Shown piece after piece: positions 6,516-12,484 of a stretch of 12,484 bases of DNA. A program made the translations under genes and the position numbers. Each line of letters opens with the position of its first letter. Within the stretch, counting starts at the first letter, position 1. Under the pieces are notes generated by a model. It saw only the letters and a list, made by a program, of their open reading frames with translations. It was not told where the DNA came from and made no database searches. This DNA comes from Variovorax sp. (GTDB taxonomy: Bacteria; Pseudomonadota; Gammaproteobacteria; Burkholderiales; Burkholderiaceae_C): NCBI GenBank assembly GCA_028292145.1, contig JAQGMX010000012.1:1-12484 (forward strand), read 5' to 3'.

Positions 6516-7168
6516 GGCGCCTCCCGGCGGGGCAGGGTCAGCGTCACCGCCGTGCCGCGGCCTGGATGGCTGACGATGTCGAGCGCGCCGCCCACCGCCC
6601 GTGCGCGTTCGGCAAGCCCGCGGAGGCCGAAGCTATCGGTCTGCGCGGCAACGGCTTCGGGCATGAAGCCGAGCCCGTCGTCGCGAACTTCGAGCACCGC
6701 GTGATCGGTGCCCTCGTTGCGCAGGGTCAGGCGAACCCGCCGCGACTGCGCATGGCGGGCGATGTTGGTCAGCGCCTCCTGGGCGGTGCGATAGACGGCA
6801 AGTTGCTGTGGCGAGGGCAGGTCGATCTCGTCGGCCGCATCGAAGTTGGCGTCGATGCCGGTACGGCGACCGAAGTCGGCAACCAGCCGCGCAATCGCCG
6901 GCGCAAGCCCTTCCGAAAGATCTGGCGGATAGAGCTGCGCGACGGCATTGCGCGTCGCCTCCATCGCCGCTTGCAGTGCAGCCTGCGCCGATGCGAGGCG
7001 TTCGGCGGTTTCGGGGTCGCGCGGCGGTTGACGTGCAAGCCAGGAGAGATCGAAGTGCACGGCAGCGAGCGCACTGCCGACGACATCGTGAATTTCCCTG
7101 CCGATGCCGCGTCGCTGCGCTTCGAGCTGGGTCTGCCAGAGATTGGAGAGGGGCATGATATTTTTCAC
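6512..7168 (-). CDS. Soluble sensorless histidine kinase (HisKA_3 type)
   Basis: This is the NarL-type cognate kinase, 218 residues. The dimerisation/phosphoacceptor domain starts almost at the N-terminus with GIGREIHDVVGSAL and His27 as the phosphorylated residue. The ATPase domain follows (about 115-214): N-box QEALTNIARHAQ with Asn135, G1 box VRDDGLGF (163-167), G2 region FGLRGLAERARAVGG and the final GRGTAVTLTLP. No membrane helix, PAS, GAF or other input domain precedes the phosphoacceptor, so the signal must come from a partner protein. The start is a GTG at 7168; an ATG at 7156 would shorten it by four residues. It overlaps the response regulator gene by 4 bp. The stand-alone BLUF and GAF genes on either side are candidate inputs, by inference. 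Confidence 0.93.
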   Translation of the reverse strand: MKNIMPLSNLWQTQLEAQRRGIGREIHDVVGSALAAVHFDLSWLARQPPRDPETAERLASAQAALQAAMEATRNAVAQLYPPDLSEGLAPAIARLVADFGRRTGIDANFDAADEIDLPSPQQLAVYRTAQEALTNIARHAQSRRVRLTLRNEGTDHAVLEVRDDGLGFMPEAVAAQTDSFGLRGLAERARAVGGALDIVSHPGRGTAVTLTLPRREAP

Positions 7169-7255
7169 AATGTAACGGTATTACGTCACGTTCCGCCGGT
7201 GCGCGAGTCCGCAAGTACCATCAGGCTTCTTTTTATTCTTAGCCGAGAGATCGCC
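7169..7255. promoter_or_regulatory. Divergent intergenic region between the kinase and GAF genes
   Basis: These 87 bp must carry the start signals for the kinase-regulator pair (minus) and the GAF gene (plus). An imperfect dyad with arms AACG (7174-7177) and CGTT (7189-7192) spans 7174-7192 and includes the direct repeat ACGTCACGT (7183-7191), a possible operator close to the kinase start. On the plus strand TATTCT (7234-7239) could be a -10 box, but no good -35 lies 16-18 bp upstream. GAGAG before 7256 is a reasonable ribosome-binding site for the GAF gene. Confidence 0.4.
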
Positions 7256-7762
7256 ATGGACCGAGAACTGAGCCGGGCTTTTGCCGATTTCGTCGTTACC
7301 CTGAAGAGCAAGGACCTGCGCACGGCGTTGGCCGGCCTGCTCAAGCGCACCGATTACCGTTTCATCGGCATCTGGCGGTTCGAGAACGGCAAGGCGAATG
7401 CGGTCGTGCACTACGACCGTGAGAACCCGACCGTCACGACCGCCGCCGAGGTGCCCGAAAACGCGACGTACTGCTGTTACGTGCGCGAAACGGGCAAGCC
7501 GTTCAAGACGCCCAACGCGCTCATCGACGAGCGTCTGGCCGCGCATCCGGCCCGTACGGAGGTTCTGACCTACTGCGGCGTTCCGGTGATGGACAGTGCC
7601 GGGACGATTCTGGGTACGTTGTGCCACTACGACGTCGTGCCGCGCGACCCGGAGCAGGTGAACATCGAGCTGATGCTCAGCGTGGCGAGCTACCTGGCGC
7701 TGGGCGGTCATGTGCCGCCCTACGCGTCCGCAGCAGACGCCGGCAATCCAGCTACGCCCTGA
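7256..7762 (+). CDS. GAF-domain protein, small soluble
   Basis: The 168-residue product looks like a single stand-alone GAF domain (about 10-150), a fold that binds small molecules, cofactors or metals. Supporting features are the N-terminal helix with SRAFADFVVTLKSKDLRTA, the strand FIGIWRFENGKANAVVHYD, the FKTPNALIDERLAAHP segment, and the typical terminal strands TYCGVPVMDSAGTILGTLCH. Four cysteines (73, 74, 107, 123) fall in the core strands and could be redox- or metal-sensitive. No membrane helix or output domain is seen. The ATG at 7256 follows GAGAGA at a plausible distance; the much longer open frame upstream is antisense to the kinase gene and is not real. The 3' end overlaps the convergent oxidoreductase gene by 11 bp. 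The ligand is unknown. Confidence 0.82.
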   Translation: MDRELSRAFADFVVTLKSKDLRTALAGLLKRTDYRFIGIWRFENGKANAVVHYDRENPTVTTAAEVPENATYCCYVRETGKPFKTPNALIDERLAAHPARTEVLTYCGVPVMDSAGTILGTLCHYDVVPRDPEQVNIELMLSVASYLALGGHVPPYASAADAGNPATP

Positions 7763-10073
7763 CCCGCACCGGCACCGATTTGGCTGCCGGCACCATGCTT
7801 TCTTCGGCGTGCTGATAGAGCGGCATCACCGGATTGCACTCCGGGTAGTAGGCCCCGCAACTCCCTGCCGGCATGTCGTAGGCGGTCACGCGCAACCCGT
7901 GCACTTCGCGCGCGATGCCATCGTTACCCGTGCCGCCCGCACTGGCGAGCGTGACGATCTGACCTTCGACGAAGCCGAAGCGCGTAATGTCCGACTGGTT
8001 CATCAGCAACACTTCGCGCGTCCCATGGATGCCGCGCAACCGGTCGTCGTAGCCGTAGATGGTGGTGTTGAACTGGTCGTTGCTGCGCATCGTCATCAGC
8101 CGCAACACGTCCGATCCGCCGTCGCCATCGAAGGCGGCGCACAGCGATGCGGGCACCTTGAACTCGGCCTTGCCGGTTTTGGTTTTCCACTTGCGCTCGT
8201 TGGCCGCAAGCGGCCTCGGAAATCCGCCCGGCTGGTGCATGCGTGCATTGAAGTCGCGGAAGTCGTCGGGATAGGTTTCCTCGATGTCGTTGCGGATGCG
8301 GGTGTAGTCGGAAGTCCAGGTGTCCCAGTCGATCTTCGGATTGGGGGTCAGCGTGGCCTTGGCAATGCCGGCCACGATCCGTGGCTCCGACAGCAGATGG
8401 GAACTGGCCGGCGAATGATGTCCGCGCGATGCGTGGATGCGCGACGTACTGTCTTCGACGGTCACCGTCTGCTCGCCGCCCAATTGCACGTCCCGCTCGA
8501 TGCGTCCCAGGCACGGCAGAAGATAAGCGACCCGGCCGTTCACGAGATGGCTGCGGTTGAGCTTGGTCGCGATCTGCACCGTGAGCTCCAGTCCGCGCCA
8601 GGCCGGCTCGATGCGGTGGTGATCGGGAACGGCCCGGATGAAGTTGCCGCCGAGCCCGATGAACGCACGCACGCTGCCGTCGAGCACGCCTTCGCAGGTC
8701 TCCACTGTGTTCAGTCCCTTTTTCCGCGGCGGGTTGAAGCTGTATTGCTCGGCCAACCGGTCGAGCGGCACCAGTTCCGGTTTCTCAGAGATGCCGACCG
8801 TTCGCTGTCCCTGCACGTTCGAGTGTCCGCGCACCGGGCACAGCCCCGCGCCGGGCTTGCCGATGTGGCCGCCCATCAGCAGCAGGTTGGTCACCATCCG
8901 CACGTTGTCGACGCCGAGCTTGTGCTGCGTCAGGCCCATGCCGTAGACGCCCATCACGGCCTTGGACGCAGCGAACACACGCGCGGCTTCGCTCAGGTCG
9001 GCCTGCAACAGGCCTGACTCGGACTCGATCGTCGACCATTCCTGTGCACGGACGAATGCGGCGAACGTTTCGAAGCCATGCGTGTGCTCTGCGATGAACC
9101 GGGTGTCGATCGCGTTTTCGCCTTTTTCCAGCAGCGCCTTGCACATGCCGGTGATGGCGGCGATATCTCCGCCCGGGCGAACCTGCAGATATTGCGTGGC
9201 GATGCGGGTCGATGTGCCGGTCGCCATCTGCAACGGATTCTGCGGACTCGCAAAATATTCGAGCCCGCGTTCCCGCAGCGGATTGAACACGATGATGGGC
9301 ACCTCACGCTGAGCCGCGGCCTGCAACAGATGCAGCATGCGCGGGCTGTTGCTGCCGACGTTCTGGCCGAAGAACAGAAAGCAGTCGGTGTGGTCGAAAT
9401 CCTCGATGCGCACGGTGCCGACCGGCTGTCCGATGGCTTCCTTCAGTCCGACCGACGTGCTTTCGTGGCACATGTTCGAGCTGTCGGGCAGGTTGTTGGT
9501 GCCGTAGAGCCGGGCCAGCATCGCGTACATGTAAGACGTTTCCAGCGACGCCCGGCCGGATGCGTAGAAAACCGTCGCATCCGGATTCGCGGAGCCGATC
9601 ACGCGCAAACGGTTCCCGATATCCGCGAAGGCTTCGGCCCAGCTCACAGGCACGTAGCGGTCCTGGTGGGCGTCGTAACGCAGCGGCTCCGTGAGCCGGC
9701 CCATGTGCTCCAGGTCGTGATCGGGCCAATCCAGTAATTCGCCGACGGTGTGCTTGGCAAAGAACTCCGCGCCGATGCGCCGGCTGGTGAGTTCCGCAAA
9801 AGTCGCCTTGGCACCGTTTTCGCAGAATTCGGCAAGATGCGCCTTGGCCGGCTTGGCCCATGCGCAGCTGGTGCAGGCGAAGCCGTCGGGCTTGTTCTGC
9901 CGGACCAGTTCGCCCAGCGCACCGGCTGCCGCCTCATGCCGCGTGTGCTGCACCAGCGACGAGACAGAGCCCCAACCGCCGGTTGGGCTGGTGTAGGGCT
10001 TGATTTCGATCTTCAGGCCGCTGTGAGGATCGATTTCCGGGAATATCGCGACGTTGCTGTCTTTGGGCTGCAT
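7752..10073 (-). CDS. FdhF/YdeP-family molybdopterin oxidoreductase
   Basis: This 773-residue protein belongs to the molybdopterin (bis-MGD) oxidoreductases related to formate dehydrogenase alpha subunits, in the YdeP-like branch (E. coli YdeP is about 760 residues). The N-terminal region has CTSCAWAKP (Cys67, Cys70) and a third cysteine in EFCENGAKA (Cys84), a reduced iron-sulfur motif unlike the CxxCxxxC-x27-C of classical FdhF. SSNMCHESTSVGL places Cys202 at the position of the Mo-ligating selenocysteine/cysteine, followed by the conserved His203. MGGHIGKPGAGLCPVRGHSN and the C-terminal cofactor-binding region (TMRSNDQFNTTIYGYDDR, then AGSCGAYYPECNPVMP) are typical. There is no Tat signal, so it is probably cytoplasmic. 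The ATG at 10073 is chosen for its AAGGAG site; a longer frame to 10166 only adds sequence overlapping ctaG. The physiological substrate is not established for this branch. It is the last gene of the oxidase cluster. Confidence 0.92.
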   Translation of the reverse strand: MQPKDSNVAIFPEIDPHSGLKIEIKPYTSPTGGWGSVSSLVQHTRHEAAAGALGELVRQNKPDGFACTSCAWAKPAKAHLAEFCENGAKATFAELTSRRIGAEFFAKHTVGELLDWPDHDLEHMGRLTEPLRYDAHQDRYVPVSWAEAFADIGNRLRVIGSANPDATVFYASGRASLETSYMYAMLARLYGTNNLPDSSNMCHESTSVGLKEAIGQPVGTVRIEDFDHTDCFLFFGQNVGSNSPRMLHLLQAAAQREVPIIVFNPLRERGLEYFASPQNPLQMATGTSTRIATQYLQVRPGGDIAAITGMCKALLEKGENAIDTRFIAEHTHGFETFAAFVRAQEWSTIESESGLLQADLSEAARVFAASKAVMGVYGMGLTQHKLGVDNVRMVTNLLLMGGHIGKPGAGLCPVRGHSNVQGQRTVGISEKPELVPLDRLAEQYSFNPPRKKGLNTVETCEGVLDGSVRAFIGLGGNFIRAVPDHHRIEPAWRGLELTVQIATKLNRSHLVNGRVAYLLPCLGRIERDVQLGGEQTVTVEDSTSRIHASRGHHSPASSHLLSEPRIVAGIAKATLTPNPKIDWDTWTSDYTRIRNDIEETYPDDFRDFNARMHQPGGFPRPLAANERKWKTKTGKAEFKVPASLCAAFDGDGGSDVLRLMTMRSNDQFNTTIYGYDDRLRGIHGTREVLLMNQSDITRFGFVEGQIVTLASAGGTGNDGIAREVHGLRVTAYDMPAGSCGAYYPECNPVMPLYQHAEESMVPAAKSVPVRVRA

Positions 10074-10077
10074 TGGA

Positions 10078-10899
10078 TTAAGCTCCTTCAAAGAGTACTT
10101 TTGCCTTCGCCTGAGAGAGCCATCGGTAGCCCGCCCACGCAGCGGCGAGTAGGTAGATGCCGCCACCGGGGATCCACATGACCAGGCCGGCGAGTTGCTG
10201 ATCCCACAGATCCTGCGATTCGCGGGCGTAGAGCGGTTGGCCGGCGAAGGTCAGCAGCGCGCCGAGCATCCCGGTGTGCGTCGCGGTGAAAAGCAAGGCG
10301 AGCGCCGCTGCCAGTGCATCTTGCCGGCCGGCGCGCAGCACCGACCACCAGAACAGCCAGCCGGTGAACAGGAACGACGCGTGCTCGGCGACATGCAGCC
10401 AGTTGTCGGCGACCGCAGCCATGTACGGGCCTGGCGCATGCCAGATCCAGATTGCGGCCGCATGCAGCAGCGCGCAGGCCGACGGATGCCGGCTGGCGCG
10501 CAGAAGCGGTCGCCAGACGATGTCGGCGGCGCGACCGATGCAGGAGCGCCACTGCGGCAGCGGTCGCGCCAGCACCGCCAGCGGCGCGACACCGACGATC
10601 AGCAGCATGTGCTGGGCAATGTGCATCGCGGTGCTCGAATCAGCCCATTCGTCGAACGGACCGAACAGCGCGAAACCGGTGAGCGCCATCGCGCCGTGGA
10701 ACAGCAATTGGCGCGGCAGGCCGGGCGACCGGCGTGCGGCGCCGATCAGGTACGTCAGCCAGGCCGCTGCGAACAGGCCCTGCGACAGCCAGATCGGCGC
10801 ATGCGCGCCTTCGCCGGAAAGCACATTGCCGTGCGCGCCTGCAGCCAGTGGCAGCGCTGCCGCTACCAGTCCGGCCGCGCGGCGCGCGATCAGACGCAT
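10078..10899 (-). CDS. ctaG: Cytochrome c oxidase assembly factor, caa3 CtaG type
   Basis: This is a 273-residue polytopic membrane protein of the Bacillus-type CtaG (caa3_CtaG) family, needed for formation of active caa3 oxidase; it is unrelated to Cox11, which is also sometimes called CtaG. The N-terminus looks like a signal or first helix ending AAGAHG. About seven hydrophobic segments follow. Family-like conserved positions are Asp83 in GPFDEWAD, His93 and His97 in MHIAQHMLL, WHAPGPYM (His154), His169 and His173 in WLHVAEHASFLFTGW, His208 in HTGMLGALLTF, and DQQLAGLVMWIPGG near the end. The intramembrane histidines suggest a copper-handling role, which is inference. The ATG at 10899 overlaps the preceding small gene by 10 bp. 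Upstream lies the oxidase subunit, downstream the molybdopterin enzyme. Confidence 0.9.
   Translation of the reverse strand: MRLIARRAAGLVAAALPLAAGAHGNVLSGEGAHAPIWLSQGLFAAAWLTYLIGAARRSPGLPRQLLFHGAMALTGFALFGPFDEWADSSTAMHIAQHMLLIVGVAPLAVLARPLPQWRSCIGRAADIVWRPLLRASRHPSACALLHAAAIWIWHAPGPYMAAVADNWLHVAEHASFLFTGWLFWWSVLRAGRQDALAAALALLFTATHTGMLGALLTFAGQPLYARESQDLWDQQLAGLVMWIPGGGIYLLAAAWAGYRWLSQAKAKVLFEGA
10083..10088 (-). promoter_or_regulatory. Ribosome-binding site of the molybdopterin oxidoreductase
   Basis: On the minus strand AAGGAG lies inside the last codons of ctaG, 9 nt before the ATG at 10073. It decides the start and ties translation of the oxidoreductase to ctaG, whose stop is only 4 bp away. 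Confidence 0.75.
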
Positions 10900-11255
10900 G
10901 GCGGCAGCACCAGCAGCGGAATGCCGACGAATCCGGTCGCGACGGACGCAGCGCCGTACAGCGCGACCGATGCGCCAGCGACGAAGCGGCGCCGGCTGGC
11001 CTCGGGCGACAACGATGCCGGCGGCAGCCGCCGCATCGACCGCGCGCAGGCCACCGCCGCCCAGCCCAGCCCCGCGGCTGTCGCGAGCGTCAGTGCGAGC
11101 AATCCCGCATTCACGGCCGTGAACGGACCTTGCGCCGCCGGCGGTGGACCGACCGCGCAGGCGACCGACACGCCGACGTAGACCGCCAGGAACCACAGCG
11201 CCCAGACACCGAGGCCCAGCACCAGCTGCCAGGGACGTTCGGCCAGCGTTTTCAT
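10890..11255 (-). CDS. Small three-helix membrane protein of the oxidase operon, unknown function
   Basis: I do not recognise a named family. The 121-residue product has three hydrophobic segments at about 9-34 (LVLGLGVWALWFLAVYVGVS), 44-70 and 89-117. A basic loop, RSMRRLPPASLSPEASRRR (71-89), lies between the second and third. The C-terminus is LLVLPPCV, with a Cys two residues from the end. The ATG at 11255 overlaps the oxidase subunit stop by 4 bp (ATGA), and its 3' end overlaps ctaG by 10 bp, so it is translated as part of the operon. The position between a fused subunit I+III and ctaG suggests an accessory oxidase subunit (subunit IV-like) or assembly factor. The ATGA junction and the clean hydrophobic pattern argue that it is real. 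Confidence 0.8.
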   Translation of the reverse strand: MKTLAERPWQLVLGLGVWALWFLAVYVGVSVACAVGPPPAAQGPFTAVNAGLLALTLATAAGLGWAAVACARSMRRLPPASLSPEASRRRFVAGASVALYGAASVATGFVGIPLLVLPPCV

Positions 11256-12484
11256 CCGCGTGCGAAACCCATCGGGAGCAGCGCGAAAGCCGCCCAGGCG
11301 ACCGCCAGCGCACCGGTGACGAAACGCCAGAACGGCGCCACCACGGCGATTTCGAACGGCGCATGCGCACCGACGTAGCCGCGCCGCACGCGCAGCGCCT
11401 GCAGTCCGGCCAGCACCGATGCGAGCACGCAGTGCGCCAGCAGGAAGATCAGCGTGAAGGCCAGCGTTGCGTCGTGCGCGCCGAGCGTCGGATGCAGCGG
11501 CGCGGCGGCGAGCAGTGCGGCCAGTCCGGCGCTGCCTGCGAAGCCGAAGCCGGAGACCAGCGCCAGACACCGCGACAGCCCGGGGTCGTTGCCCGCGTCG
11601 CGCACCTTGCGCAGACGGCGCAGCGCCGCGTCGAGCAGCAGTTGCGCGGCACCGAACGCCAGCGTGACGCCGAGCAGCGGCCACAGCCCGATCGGCGACT
11701 CTGCCGGCGGTTTGAACGACGGCGCCACCGTCCAGAGGAAGAACCAGGCGAACACCAGCGAGCCGTACAGCGCAGCGTCGGCCAGCACAGTCAGCCGCAT
11801 GCCCCAGAGGCCGGGGCCGTCGAAAGTCTGCGGATGCAGCCGCAGCCCGGCCGGCAACCCGTGTGTTTCGCCGCCGCGCATCGTCGGATGCGCGCCGTTG
11901 AGCCACGACCAGCGCAGCAGCACCACGACCGTCGCAACGGCGACCGCAACCGCCAGGCCGTATTGCTTGAGCAGCAGCAGGATGCACAGCGCGCTCAGCA
12001 TCAGCCCGCTCACCAGCGGCAACCAGGAACTGGTCGGCAGCAGGATCACTTCGCGCACCTGGGCGCTGATCGGGTCGGTGCCCAGCATCTCTCGCCGGCC
12101 GTGGTCGGCATTGGCGAGCGCGTGCTTGCCCTGCGCGATGGTGTCGGGCAACGAAGGCTCTGCCCAGAGCGGTTCGAACATCGGAAGGCTGGCCTGGCTC
12201 GCGAAGTTGTACGAAGGCGGCGGCAGCGGCATCGCCCATTCCATCGTGCCGGCATTCCACGGATTCGGCGGCGCCTTGCGGCCGAAGCGGAAGTGCAGCG
12301 CGATGTCGAGCAGCACCGTCGCGATGCCGAATGCCATCATGAAGCTGAAGACCGACGACACCAGGTTGGGAATGTCCCAGCCGAGTCCGCTGTCGTAGGT
12401 GTAGACCCGTCGCGGCATGCCCATGAGACCGGTCCAGTGCATCACCAGGAAGGTGCCGTTGAAGCCGACGAAGGTGATCCAGAA
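11252..12484 (-). CDS. ctaD: Fused cytochrome c oxidase subunit I+III (5' end missing)
   Basis: This is a heme-copper terminal oxidase reducing O2 to water in the inner membrane. Only the C-terminal 410 residues are in the window; the frame runs off the edge at 12484. The visible start, FWITFVGFNGTFLVMHWTGL, with MGMPRRVYTYDSGLGWDIPN after it, is the end of subunit I (helices 11-12). It is followed by the typical tail PPNPWNAGTMEWAMPLPPPS. The catalytic His ligands of subunit I are therefore outside the window. After two further helices (around LLPTSSWLPLVSGLM and the next segment), the protein continues as subunit III, with GLWGMRLTVLADAALYGSLV and about five helices in all. Subunit I+III fusions occur in caa3-type oxidases. 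Subunit II would be expected upstream, beyond the edge. The stop overlaps the next gene by 4 bp. Confidence 0.9.
   Translation of the reverse strand, partial: FWITFVGFNGTFLVMHWTGLMGMPRRVYTYDSGLGWDIPNLVSSVFSFMMAFGIATVLLDIALHFRFGRKAPPNPWNAGTMEWAMPLPPPSYNFASQASLPMFEPLWAEPSLPDTIAQGKHALANADHGRREMLGTDPISAQVREVILLPTSSWLPLVSGLMLSALCILLLLKQYGLAVAVAVATVVVLLRWSWLNGAHPTMRGGETHGLPAGLRLHPQTFDGPGLWGMRLTVLADAALYGSLVFAWFFLWTVAPSFKPPAESPIGLWPLLGVTLAFGAAQLLLDAALRRLRKVRDAGNDPGLSRCLALVSGFGFAGSAGLAALLAAAPLHPTLGAHDATLAFTLIFLLAHCVLASVLAGLQALRVRRGYVGAHAPFEIAVVAPFWRFVTGALAVAWAAFALLPMGFARG

Noticed and set aside
6566..7762. 398-residue plus-strand frame ending with the GAF protein
   Set aside because: Everything before 7256 is antisense to the kinase gene, whose motifs are clear. 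Only the part from 7256 looks like protein.
7752..10166. Longer oxidoreductase start at 10166
   Set aside because: The extra 31 residues overlap the end of ctaG in another frame, and the ATG at 10073 has an excellent AAGGAG site.
10890..12260. 456-residue minus-strand frame
   Set aside because: Its upstream part is a shadow of the oxidase subunit in another frame. Only the final 121 residues from 11255 have a coherent membrane-protein pattern.

Overview
The window is high-GC proteobacterial chromosome. The fliKLMNOPQR order, the gene families and the codon usage suggest a betaproteobacterium (Burkholderiales or Rhodocyclales), but I cannot place the genus from sequence alone. It holds 16 protein-coding genes, two of them cut by the window edges. 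I see no RNA genes, insertion sequences, CRISPR arrays or phage genes. No gap between genes exceeds about 125 bases.

Left half, + strand (1-5282): a flagellar operon, fliK (5' end missing), fliL, fliM, fliN, fliO, fliP, fliQ, fliR. The genes overlap or lie 1-27 bp apart, except for a 114-bp fliK-fliL gap that contains two inverted repeats. The products are the hook-length ruler (FliK), the stator-associated protein FliL, two C-ring switch proteins (FliM, FliN) and the export-gate membrane proteins (FliO as assembly factor, FliP/Q/R). FliM is unusual: it has no N-terminal CheY-binding peptide and carries GGAC where GGxG is expected.

Middle (5406-7762): a small sensory island. A short BLUF blue-light photoreceptor gene follows fliR on the same strand. 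It converges on a NarL-type response regulator and a soluble histidine kinase with no sensor domain, which overlap by 4 bp on the minus strand. A GAF-like protein gene is divergent from the kinase. A kinase without its own input next to stand-alone BLUF and GAF proteins suggests a signalling module with separate sensors, possibly linked to motility. This is inference.

Right half, minus strand (12484 down to 7752): a respiratory operon. In transcription order it holds a fused heme-copper oxidase subunit I+III (5' end missing), a 121-residue three-helix membrane protein of unknown function, a caa3-type CtaG assembly factor, and a YdeP/FdhF-like molybdopterin oxidoreductase. The ribosome-binding site of the last gene lies inside the end of ctaG. 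The junctions are ATGA overlaps or tight couplings, so the oxidoreductase is probably co-expressed with the oxidase.
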